From: Atriophallophorus winterbourni
Lineage: Eukaryota; Platyhelminthes; Trematoda; Plagiorchiida; Microphallidae
Reading direction: 5' to 3'
Length of the DNA stretch: 64,000 nt
NCBI GenBank assembly: GCA_013407085.1
Contig: JACCGJ010003446.1
Span: forward strand, 55,982-119,981
Each line of letters starts with the position of its first letter. Position 1 is the stretch's first letter. Positions 45,040-55,578 of the stretch are shown piece after piece. Made by a program: the position numbers and the translations under genes. The notes under the pieces were generated by a model. That model ran no database searches and was not told where the DNA came from. It saw nothing but the letters and a program-made list of their open reading frames with translations.

Positions 45040-48007
45040 TATACCCATTAACACGAGGCCCACCATCTTTGACACGTACTCAACTTACATGCTCAAATAC
45101 TCATCATCCAACACTTTTATCAAGATCTACCATCAAATGTTTATACACCAACGCACAATGCTTGATAAATAAGTTACCCGAACTAATCGAGCTTCGTCAA
45201 AAATATTCACCACTCCTGATAGCCGTAACGGAAACTTGGTTCAATCAGCAATTAGTTGAGGAGGAAATTTCCATTCCAAACATGTTTCTTTTTCATCGTA
45301 CTCGAATGGATCGTGGAGGAGGAGGTGTTGCTATTTACTATGATCAACACCTCACGTTCAGAGAAATCACGGATAATGATTTGATACTGGAAGATACACT
45401 TTGGTGTTCACTTGAATTAGCAACAGGTGAAAACTGTGTTGTTGGTGTGATTTACCGACCACCGTCAGCAGACGAAGCATACAATGCTAGTTTAATTGAG
45501 AAAACTCAGCTGGTTGTTTCCAGATATCAAAACAACGTCCTGATCATGGGTGACTTTAATCTCCCGAATTTACTAAAAAGCGAGATTCCACCGGTGAACT
45601 CTCTTGATCATCTATTCTACAAAATGTTCAACGAAATTCCTTTATTCAACCACATCTCAAGCAGCACTCGCTTCAGAGGCACAAACACACCGTCCATTCT
45701 CGATCTTGTTTTGACTAGCGAGGAAAATGTCATCGAGGATATCCGTTATGAAGCACCTCTTGGAAAGAGTGATCATGTAGTCATTGTTTTCGACTATATA
45801 TCTGAAGCGATAAGAGCAAGTGATGCTCAGAAGTTGATAAGAAAAATCGATACGGTTGCATTATCAATGTCTCTTCAAGAAGTCACCGACTGGGCACCGA
45901 TTAGCACTGATGTCCAACAATGCTGGTCATCGATACTTCAGAAAATCAACCGAAAAATAGAACTCCACTCAAAATATGTTTCAAAACAACTGAAAAAAGG
46001 ATTCAAATTCGTGATCCGGAGTCGAACACGGAAATGGATAAAGGTGAGAAACTGTGCGTGGAGAAGCCACATACTGCATTCAACACCTGAATCTTGGGAA
46101 TCTTACCGTTTGTTGAGAAACAAAGTTACTAAACTTGTCCAGGAGGATAAAGAAAAGTATCAAATGAATCTGATGGATAAAATTGAACGAAATCCGAAGC
46201 TCCTCTTCCAGATCGTGAACAGAAAGGCCAGGGTAAAGCCAGGTGTTTCCGCTTTACTTACTACAACTGGAACTACATCCACAGCTCTCGAAGCCGCTAA
46301 CGAACTCGCTCAATTTTACTCTAGAGTGTTCTACCCTAACGAGCGCGTATCCTACGATATACCTGCATTCAGGTCGCAGAATACAATACACGAAATCGTT
46401 GTGAAACCCGAGAGTGTCCTGGTAAAGCTACGCGGGTTAAATACAAAAAATCCCCAGGTGCTGATGAAATAACACCATTCATCCTAAAGCAATGCGCCCA
46501 TGCTCTATTCTCACCACTCTCTGACCTTTTCAACCTGTCCTTGAGTTGTAGCACGGTTGCTAATGACTGGAAATGTGGACTAATCACTCCGATATACAAA
46601 GGAGGGAACCGATCTGATGCGTCTAACTACAGACCAGTCACGTTGTTGCCAGTGGTCTCTAAAGTTCTCGAACGACTTGTGGCCGACGAACTTATCAAAC
46701 ACTTGGAACAAAATAAGCTTCTTTCCATCGCACAGCACGGATTCAGGACAAGACACTCCTGTCTCACCAATCTTCTCATAACTCTTGATAATTGGACTCG
46801 AGCCGTGGACGATGGATGCCCTATCCATGCGTGTTACTTGGACATGTCTAAAGCTTTTGATCGTGTTAACCACAGCATACTGCTACAAAAATTGGAGCAG
46901 CTCGGGGTATGCGGCAGATTATTGGCCTGGATAAAGGACTACTTGACTGGTAGAGTTATAAGGGTTAGAGTTGATGGGGCACTATCAAGCCCAGTAGAAG
47001 TTACAAGTGGCGTACCTCAAGGCTCAGTCTTGGGGCCAATACTCTTCCTCGTGTACGCGAATGATATACCCGAAATCGTACGCAGCAAAATCATTTTATT
47101 TGCGGATGACATCAAAGTCTGGACTAGCATACGCACCATAGAAGATTGCGAAATTCTCCAAAAAGATCTCGAAGCACTTCATAATTGGTCCTTGCGGAAC
47201 TGCTTACCATTCAACATCCAAAAATGTAAAATGTTGAACGTCGGTAAATCATTCGAATTCTCATACTCTCTGGGATCTCAGCAACTTTCATGGGTTACTG
47301 AAGAGAAAGACCTGGGCGTGTGGATTAGCAGTAACCTGAAGTCTTCACGGCATTGTTCTGTTGTATACAAAAAGTCCTGCCAAATCTTAGCATTGCTCAG
47401 AAGGATCTTCGGTCGTTTCTCAAAACAGATACTCCCACGTATAATTAACACCTATATCAGACCAACAATGGAGTATGCTGTTCAAGCATGGTCCCCATGG
47501 TTACAAAAGGACATGACCTTGCTGCAACGGGTATACCACCGCGCTACAAAACTGGTGACCGGTCTATACAACAGGCCATACGAGGAGCGGATTGCAACAC
47601 TAAACCTCTTTGACTTTTCGTACCGTCGTCTCAGGGGTGACTTGATCCTGCTTTTCAATATTCTGCATACAGTGGATCACCCACTCGAACACCTGTTTCA
47701 TCGGCAAGAAGCACGTGGTAGCAGATCGCATGGATACAAGTTAATTATTCCACACTCCAGATCAAATTGTCGAAGGTTTTTCTTTGCTGTCAGAGTCTGT
47801 TTTCTATGGAACTCCCTGCCCCCACATATCATTTGCGCAACAAGCCTGAACATGATCAAGGCTGAACTTGACAAGTATATGTTGACTAAACCCAACCTTG
47901 CACCTGAATACACGTGCAGACTTTCCTTGTGTATAAAACGTTTGTGTTGTTTTTATGAATTCCCTATATTTTTAATCTGTGGGTACTGTAAAGTATTTAC
48001 TTTTTGA
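45006..48007 (+). pseudogene. CR1-like ORF2 (endonuclease-reverse transcriptase), one frameshift
   Basis: Endonuclease: YTNAQCLINKLPEL (45140), AVTETWF (45225), DRGGGGVAIYYD (45310), VGVIYRPPS (45440), LIMGDFNLPN (45540), SILDLVLTSEEN (45690) and GKSDHVVIVFDY (45763). RT: FKLKQCA-type entry, then [20 protein letters not shown] (46630), [17 protein letters not shown] (46730), CYLDMSKAFDRVNHS (46832), [13 protein letters not shown] (47008) and the catalytic FADDIK (47100). The C-terminal part (YHRATKLVTGLYNRP, WNSLPPHIICATS) completes it, with about 1000 codons in total, normal for the family. The two halves are in different frames. The shift lies near 46440-46455 in a run of six A. Otherwise open, so the copy died recently. 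Confidence 0.9.
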
Positions 48008-48045
48008 ACCATTAAAACTTTGAATAACTTTGAATAACTTTGAAA

Positions 48046-48589
48046 AAGTGTATGGTCCCATCTCACTTACTTCCGATCTCAACAGCTTAGATAGACAACA
48101 ACGAGTCGCGTCCTAGGAATGCCAAAGCAGAAATCTAAGGATTATTTTGAGACATTTTGTTAAATTTTCTTAGAAATAGCTTTTGCGCACTCAAGTGCAA
48201 CCTACAAGGCAACAAGAAGTTAACAGATAAAATGCGGTATGCGTCAGCTTTTCACCTACGGGACAACAGTCCACATTTTTCCTCAAGATAATCTTTCGAA
48301 TCTTTTCCCGCAATCGATTGGCCCAAAAGTCAGTGTGCAGCTTTATTTTCTGGGATTTTCTTTCCCGTAAATGGAATGCCAATAGCTTATAAGCCTCATC
48401 TAAGCGGAACAAACAGCTTTTGAAGCGATAGCCATTTCTTTTTGACAATTTTCAGGTCAGTATCAGCAATTTTTAAGTCTCGTAAAAGATAATTCTGCAT
48501 GCCAGCAGATGGACTCGGTTGTTATAGACTATTTGAGATTCAAGCAACATATGAACATTTTGCAAAAACAATGAGTCATTATGCGTCGA
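48046..48589. other. Non-coding spacer, no feature seen
   Basis: Between the CR1-like tail and RTE debris. A minus-strand open frame at 48191-48448 has no family resemblance and no splice context. Confidence 0.4.
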
Positions 48590-50181
48590 CGTGGACTGCG
48601 ACAACTGCTTAAAAGGCGTTTGTAATCATACCCTAACAACAGTTCTTCAAAACTTGCCCATGGAAAACTGTGTAGGGTATTCGGTGATTTCAATACCAGA
48701 GTTGGCACAGATCACGAATCTTAGCCAAAACGTCTAGAAAAGTTCTGAGTAGTTATAACAAACGATAATGGACAACGCCCTTTAGAACCATACACAAAGT
48801 TTAGTTGTTTTATCCGTAACACATTCTGTAAAACAAAGTCACAGCATAACGTCTCTGGGAAACATCTTCGGCCCTAGCATTGGCCCCAGCTTGAAATTAT
48901 TCTTGTTAGGCACACTACTATAGGGAGCGTACTCCTCACAAATTCTTATCAACACGCAGACTGCGAAACTGTCCATTCCCTGGTTTGTGCAAAACTGAAG
49001 GTTCACCAGTCTAGATTTCACCGCCTCGAATGGACTGATAATTCAAGGATCGATGTTGGTCGTATGTGCAAACTAATCTCTCTTTGCGTTTAAAACGCTT
49101 TCAAAACAGCTAAGCAAAACAAGTTTATCCAATTGAGCCTCTGAAATGTGAGAATCGCTTAAAAACTACTCATGTCGATTTGCTTTTCCCACCTAGGGAT
49201 TAAAGAATGCTCGAACGAGCGACAAGTTTGAAGCAAAAGCTTCTGAGATGACTGTTGTGTTGGATGAGAAACGGACAGCCTTCTTGAAGGTCAAAGGTGT
49301 GACAACAGATAAAATACACGACTTCTCAGAGCACATTGAAACAAGGTTAGACAGACTGCTAGGCGGCGTGCAACTGACAATTGAACTAAATTTACCCTCA
49401 GTATTCATAAAGCTACTGATACTTATAAATTATACGGTATGTATGACGGGGTCAAAAGAGCTATTTGTTCGAAGAACTTCAAACAGCTACAAGTAAGTCT
49501 GCATCTGTTAATTCGATTGTAGATGAAGCTTAGCGATTAAAAATATAAGTCGAGCACTTCTGTTCTCTCTCATCTATAGACAGTACTGTTATATCGCAAG
49601 TGCTGAAAATGTTGAGCTTTTAAGAACCATTGATAACTTCCATATTCACCCTAATCTTGATGATATCATCAGAGAAATCGACCGCTTAGCGAATAAGGAT
49701 GTCTTGGTAACGACTGTATTTCACTTGAGCCTATCAAATGCTATAGAACACCTTCAATACAACCATTTCATCGATTGCTTCTTCAGTGCTGGCAGGATGA
49801 GTGCCTCCCACAAGAGATGTTAGACACCAATATCATCATGTTTTTTCGGAGCAGAAGTGATCGAAGCGATGAATTTTTCTGCTTAATTAGCCTAACTATC
49901 AAAAACTGAATATACTGGGAAATTTTATTTTACGTATGATGGAATCAAGAGAACCATTAATCTAAACAAACTTTAAAAGGCTCCCGGTAAGTCTGTATCT
50001 AGTAACCCGATTTTAGACAAAACTCAGCAAATGGAAAGATGGGTAGATCATTTCTTTTCTCTCTACTCTACGGAAAGTAAGGTGTTACTCTATGCATTGC
50101 TGTCTAGGTCTAAACATATCGCAAAAACAACTCTATACAAAATTCAGGTTGAGCACGACAAATTTCCCTATCGGATTAGAC
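48590..50181 (+). mobile_element. RTE-like debris, at least two overlapping pieces
   Basis: Endonuclease traces: VFGDFNTRVGTDHE (48676-48717), a drifted block around 48880-48990 matching 25330-25480 of the first copy, and KNARTSDKFEAKAS (49204). RT-entry traces: VEHFCSLSSIDSTVIS (about 49549) and EIDRLANKDVLVTTVFHLS (49675). The same entry region then recurs as DKTQQMERWVDHFFSLYSTE (50018-50080), so two copies of this part lie in tandem. Stops are frequent. The hAT element is inserted at its right edge. Confidence 0.7.
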
Positions 50182-52344
50182 CAGGGGTGGGCAAACTACG
50201 GCCCGCGGGTCACATCCGGCCCGTTAGGCTTTTTAATCTGGCCCGCCGACCTTGTCCAAACTTGTTAACCTTGTTGTATTTCACTCATTTTGCTATTTGC
50301 AATTGTTAATTATTGTGACCTTGAAAATATATACGTTTTGAATCCAACCGGCGCTGTTCGTTCTCTCTCGCTGTGTCTGAGCCGATTGTGTGAGAACTTG
50401 TTTGCAACTGTCTGGACTGACTGCAGTGAATGTTTGGACTGTGAGAACCATTAACGCTCACGGATATAACTCCATTTTAGCGAGCTCGCTACTACTTGCA
50501 AGTTATTTGCTGACATTCAAATTAGGAAATGCTGGCAAGCCTTTCTCCGAAAGAATGCATAGTAGAGACAGCTGGTCTCTTGTGTCCGGAGAGCAAAGGC
50601 AAGTTTGAAAAAATCAGTTTAGCACGCAGAACAGTGACTCGCCGCGTGGAACTGATCGACGCAGATATACTCAGATTGTTAAACAAAAAGGCAGAGTCCT
50701 TTAAGTTATATTCACTAGCACTGGATGAAAGTAACGACATAAAAGACACTGCTCAGCTCCTAATTTTTATCCGAGGGATTAATGACAGTTTTGAGATAAC
50801 AGAGGAGCTTTTGAGCATGGAATCACTGAAAGGGAAAACGACAGGAAAGGACTTATATGAACAGGTGTCTGCTGCCATCGAGAGAATGAAGCTACCCTGG
50901 AGTAAACTTGCCAATGTCACTACGGATGGATCGCCAAATTTAACTGGAAAAAACGTCGGGCTGCTGAAAAGAATCCAGGATAAAGTGAAAGAAGAAAACC
51001 CTGACCAGAATGTTGTTTTTCTTCACTGCATCATTCATCAGGAGTCTCTGTGTAAGTCTGTATTGCAGCTTAATCACGTCGTGGATCCGGTTGTAAAACT
51101 TGTTAACTTCATACGAGCAAAGGGACTTAATCATCGTCAGTTCATTACGTTCCTGGTAGAAACTGATGCGGATCACCAGGACCTACTTTACCATTCTCGC
51201 GTCCGCTGGTTAAGTTTGGGGAAAGTGTTTCAACGAATCTGGGATCTCAAAGAGGAGATTCGCTCATTTTTGTTGTTAGTGGGAAAATCCGAAGAATTCC
51301 CCGAGCTGAGCGACACAACCTGGCTATGTGACTTTGCATTTGCTGTGGACATATTTTCACACATGAATGAGCTGAACGTGAAGCTACAGGGGAAAGATCT
51401 GTTTGTGCACGACATGTACACAAATGTGAGAGCCTTTAAATCCAAGCTTGGTTTATTCTCCAAGCAAATGTCAAACGAATCTTTCGCACATTTCCCCACC
51501 CTGGCTGTGCAGAAAGAGGCCGCCCGAAATGCGAAGAAATACTGCAAATCACTGGACGACCTGCACATGGAATTTTGCCGTCGGTTCTGTGATTTTGAAA
51601 AAAATTGACAAGTTACTTCAACTGGTGTCTTGTCCTCTTTCACAAGACCCCGAATCAGCACCGCAGGAGCTGCAATTGGAACTGATCGATCTTCAGTCTG
51701 ACTCCATCTCAAAGGAGAAGTTCAAGTCTCTTAAACTGAATGAATTTTATGCTTCACTTAACGAGACCACGTTTCCAAACCTTCGAAGGACTGCACAGAA
51801 GATTTTGGTGTTGTTTGGCTCGACCTATGTGTGTGAGCAGACGTTTAGCGTCATGAAAATCAACAAATACCATCACAGATCCAAGTTAACAGACCAACAC
51901 CTTAGATCTGTCCTGAGAATTGCCACAACAAAATTAACTCCAGACCTCGATGCACTGGCAAAAACAGGAGACCAACAACACTGTTCCCACTGAAATTGGT
52001 GGGGTTTTCTGCTGTTTTATGAAAAAAATGCATATTGAAAGTTTGTAAGTAAGGCAATTTTTGCTCTTTTTTAGGCAATTATAAAAGCAATATAAAAAGG
52101 CAATTTTTTCAAGTTTTGAGGGCTATTTTTTGGTAACCCTAGTGATGAGGACTCTTTTCCATATTTGACAGTTAATAAATTGGATTGTATTATTAGTACA
52201 GTGCTATGAGGTTTACATACACTAAATGTAATATTTTAGTATATATCTGGCCCAAACACTCCATCCAAATACTCCTGGTCCGGCCCCTCTGTCAAATTTT
52301 GGAACCCATTGTGGCCCGTGAGTCAAAAAGTTTGCCCACCCCTG
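50182..52344 (+). mobile_element. hAT DNA transposon with perfect 8-bp target duplication
   Basis: Terminal inverted repeats CAGGGGTGGGCAAACT at 50182 and its exact inverse ending at 52344 (16 of 16 bases). The target site GATTAGAC is present on both sides (50174-50181 and 52345-52352). The 8-bp duplication is the hAT hallmark. Next to the left repeat comes a GC-rich subterminal block (ACGGCCCGCGGG, ATCCGGCCCG). The element is 2163 bp, short for its class, because the transposase has lost its N-terminal part. GC content and codon use are higher than in the flanks. The perfect duplication shows that both ends are original. Confidence 0.95.
50529..51993 (+). pseudogene. hAT transposase, GTF2IRD2-like, N-truncated and frameshifted
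   Basis: ORF 50529-51608 reads LCPESKGKFEKISLARRTVT, then the RNase H-like core (LYSLALDESNDIKDTAQLLI, VTTDGSPNLTGKNVGLL, FLHCIIHQESLC and VRWLSLGKVFQRIWDL). A one-base frameshift in an A run (51597-51604, after FCDFEK) puts the rest in the frame that ends at 51993, including the C-terminal dimerisation region (LNEFYASLNETTFPNLRRTA, STYVCEQTFSVMK, LRSVLRIATTKL). A short piece in another frame upstream (about 50500-50545, YLLTFKLGNAGKPFSE) shows the protein once began earlier; the BED zinc finger is absent. It resembles the transposase-derived half of vertebrate GTF2IRD2. Inactive, but with few lesions. Confidence 0.9.
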
Positions 52345-52352
52345 GATTAGAC

Positions 52353-52640
52353 CAATCTCTTCCGCTTCAAATAGGATAAACCTAGATGTAAGTAAATCTG
52401 CTACGCATAAGCCTGACGTGAATCGAAGCGCTAGTGAATCTGTGATAATCATGCCGAACAACACATCACCACGGGTATTGCTGTCCGGATTAAACGACGT
52501 TGACTGGCTTAGCGCAAATGAATATGAGATCGAAGCAAGTGTCTCCAGTAGTTGCTCTTCTTTGATGGATGCGGCCTCAATCCTCAGACATAGGTCCGTA
52601 ACTTCCATGCAAGAGGCTGTAAAACCAAAGATACTTCTGC
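52353..52640 (+). other. Unassigned open stretch right of the hAT element
   Basis: An open frame 52418-52645 encodes VIIMPNNTSPRVLLSG and LRHRSVTSMQEAVKPKILLL with no recognised family. It may be the ORF1 end of the following CR1-like element or the right half of the sequence the hAT element entered. Confidence 0.35.
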
Positions 52641-54400
52641 TTTAATTAGCACGCCAATCACCTGCAGCTACCTCAGGTGCTTAGAGAGAGACCAAGTAGG
52701 ATTACTTTCAGAAGCACGCCTAATCATCCCCTCACTGCTGTATGCTAATGTGTGCAGCATAAGGAATAAGTAGGTTGACCTCTCTTTTCGCGTGACTCAG
52801 CATCACCCCATGGTTATCGCTCCTGTCTCTCTGGACTTGATGATTTGCTAATAAACATCAGCGCACAGTATCTCGTCATTAGATGCGACAGACCTGGCAA
52901 TAGAAGAGGCGGTGGCGTTGCAATCCTCTTAGAGTATGGTTTTCACAATACTAATACGGGTATATCCCGAGTCAGTGAAGACGTACAAGTTCATACGAGT
53001 ATCCTGACGTGCTACAAGTCAGAAATCTTTATTGCTTGTGTCTATATCAAACCCAGTGCAGCCCACCATAAGATTACTGAGCTAATTAGGACGCTCGACG
53101 GGTTGTTTCAATCGCCTCACAGAGTACTCATTTTTGGTGATTTTAACCTTCAAAATATAGTTTGAGCCGTCCCTGTAGGCATAGTCACCGAGCAATCCGA
53201 AACGTTTCTGAAATGACTACATGAGCATGCGTTGCGTTAGCATGTGAGTGATACTACGAAGTTTTATAATGGGTGTACTTCATCCACTCTCGATCTGGTA
53301 TTGTCGTCCAAACCCGAAGCCATTAGACTTTTATAATACCTAACACCGATCAGCAAAAGCGATCGTGAATTGATAAGCTCCGAAGCGGTACTGCATTTTC
53401 AAAAACCTATTGCTCGCACTAGACACAATTTTAGGCTCGTAGAATCGGGTTTTCCCGTACATACTTTGAAATATTTCCCTCAGTTCTTTAACGATTTCAA
53501 TGTAAGTGATAACCGGGATAGAATTTGTAGACTTTTAAAAGAGTTGCAACACAATCACGCTCAGCTGCAAGTCCTCGAGTTCGTCGGTGTAACCGTAAAC
53601 CAGATAGTTTATAGCGGCAATATAAGCTATCTCTCACTTCTGGTTCTTGGGTCCGCAACAAAACCGTTCGGAATGCTTTTGTTATAACAAAGCGTTTGCT
53701 GAAACAGGAGTTTGAGTTATCTTTAAGAAAAAGAAGAAGAAGAAAAGTGGCTTTATTCGAGTACTCGAATTTTCAGCGATAACTGGGATCACTAAATCCA
53801 ATCCCAAAAGATTTTATAGCTACGCTTAGTCTAAAGGCAAAACCATGGAAAGCATTGGAGATATAAAACAAGAGGACATAAAAGTAGCTGATACCCTGCT
53901 GTCTAAGGGCATCACCAAGTTCTTTAGTGGGGTTCAGAGAAATGATAATTCATTTAAATGCTCCGTCTTGTTCGCTTAATTTAATACCTTGTGCTACTGC
54001 CCTAGATGAGATGTCCTTTAATCAAATCGAGGTGTATAAAACACTTATCCATGTTCACGTCAACAATGCTGAGGGACCAAGTGGTATCCACTCGTTTATG
54101 CTAAATAATCTCGCCGCAGTTGTCAAAGAAGCTTTATGCAAACTCTTCCATTCATGCTTAAACCTAGGAGTGGTTCCTAGTGAGTATAAAAGTCATAATT
54201 ATAGAAAAACACAAGATTGGTTGCAGGTAAACTCTTAGTAACCATAGACATGTTAGCCTGACTAGCATCGTCTCGAAAGTATTGGAAAAACTATTGCGTG
54301 GCATAAACGGTCAGCATCTTCGTCGGCATTTTATACTGAGTGTAAGTCAACATGGATTTCTAAGGGGTAGATCCTGCCTGACAAAACAGTCCTAAATACC
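52640..54400 (+). mobile_element. CR1-like element, second family, 3'-truncated and decayed
   Basis: ORF2 begins with SLLYANVCSIRN (52733). Endonuclease blocks follow: RGGGVAILLEYG (52903), IACVYIKPSAA (53033), VLIFGDFNLQNI (53128) and SSTLDLVLSS (53278). RT entry blocks are NNAEGPSGIHSFML (54064), LCKLFHSCLNLGVVPSEYK (54138) and, in other frames, SQHGFLRGRSCLTKQ (about 54346). The copy then stops near 54400, before the catalytic FADD, at a run of ATTTATTTTTGG repeats (54425-54465). Sequence differs clearly from the 44.5 kb element. Many stops. Confidence 0.8.
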
Positions 54401-54529
54401 GTCACTTCATAATTACGAAACTTTTTATTTATTTTTGGTTTATTTTTATTTATTTTTGGTTATTATTTCATCCTATACTATTTAAATTATATACACTAAA
54501 ACATCCATCTCGAAGCGAAGTAATATACG

Positions 54530-55514
54530 TAAAATTCCCAAGACTAACAACTGCTCCATTTATTTAGATCAGAACACTTCCGTTATTCTGAATAAATCAC
54601 GGAAGTTAGAATCCGAATTAGATGAAATTCGAAAGAACAACTCTTTTGTTATACATGTTTACAAGACTTTGCAACGATTCACTGTCCTCTTGGATGATAA
54701 TTCAAATATCGACAAGGATATAATTCAACGAACAAACAAGTTCGTTGAATCAATTGTTACTGAAATTTTTCAAAGAGACACAAGATCTAAAAATGTTATA
54801 CTGTTTAATATAGACGACAGATATCATTTACAAGATTTAAAAACTGCTATCTGCTCCACTTACGGCTTCCCATTAGACTGCGCTTCGCTTAAGCGCTTGA
54901 GGAAATTTAAGCCTTCGAAGTGACAAAAGCCTTGCATCGCACATTTTAGCCCATAAAGATGTTCTCAAATCGATTCCTAGATTTAAAAATGTCTTTATTA
55001 AACCTGATCTCACACAAATGCAACGGAGATTTAGGTTCAATAAGCGTACCGTGAATACTCAATATTACACCGAATCTTCTAGTGATGGAAAAAAACGATG
55101 GTATTGGATGAGGTGTCACAAGAGTTGAATGCACCTCCACCTTTGCTTTATCCAGTCAATAATTCAACACAACCCATTATTTCATCCGAAACTATTACAT
55201 CTCCTCACTCAAGAAAAAGAACCATTTTGCCCAAGTTTCGACAAACTAGTGCCTTATTGCCCGCACCACCTTCTATTAGAAATTCCTCAACTTTTGACAA
55301 TAGAAATACTTCGAACTTTAATCGACGTATAATGCCTTATCCATTAGATCGAAATTTGCCATGGCAATTCCATCGACCGAGTCCACAATACCCCAGCCCA
55401 TTCTTGAATTATTACAATCCATCACCGATTTTTAACCATAATACCTGGTCCCGTGACACCAATTTCCCATATTTAAATTCATTTCACAATCACCCTACTA
55501 TGTTCCCTTATTGA
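54530..55514 (+). pseudogene. ORF1 of the split non-LTR element
   Basis: First part (54540-54920): a helical region (ILNKSRKLESELDEIRKNNS) that could form a coiled coil, then TRSKNVILFNIDD and a putative RNA-binding fold ending LKRLRKFKPSK. Stops follow between 54921 and 55090. Second part (55098-55514): an open, proline- and asparagine-rich tail with repeated FNRR, YPLDRN, PSPQYPSPFLNYYNPSP and NPLF-like motifs, low in complexity. The order of coiled coil, RRM-like domain and flexible tail is common in ORF1 proteins of jockey and CR1 groups. The exact family is uncertain. Confidence 0.55.
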
Positions 55515-55578
55515 AATAAAAGAAATTTTCAACTACCTCTACGAAGGTTTTTAACCACATATTGATCAATTACCTTAT

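Larger units (their letters stand above)
44560..48045 (+). mobile_element. CR1-like non-LTR retrotransposon, nearly full length
   Basis: The best-kept non-LTR element of the window. Remains of ORF1 (44590-45039) are followed by ORF2 (45006-48007) with endonuclease and RT, and a 3' tail of CTTTGAATAA tandem units (48018-48044). The copy on the minus strand at 20442-22622 is a close relative. The 5' end is not defined, since ORF1 lacks its beginning. One frameshift in ORF2 makes this copy inactive. Non-LTR elements of this type integrate by target-primed reverse transcription. Confidence 0.9.
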
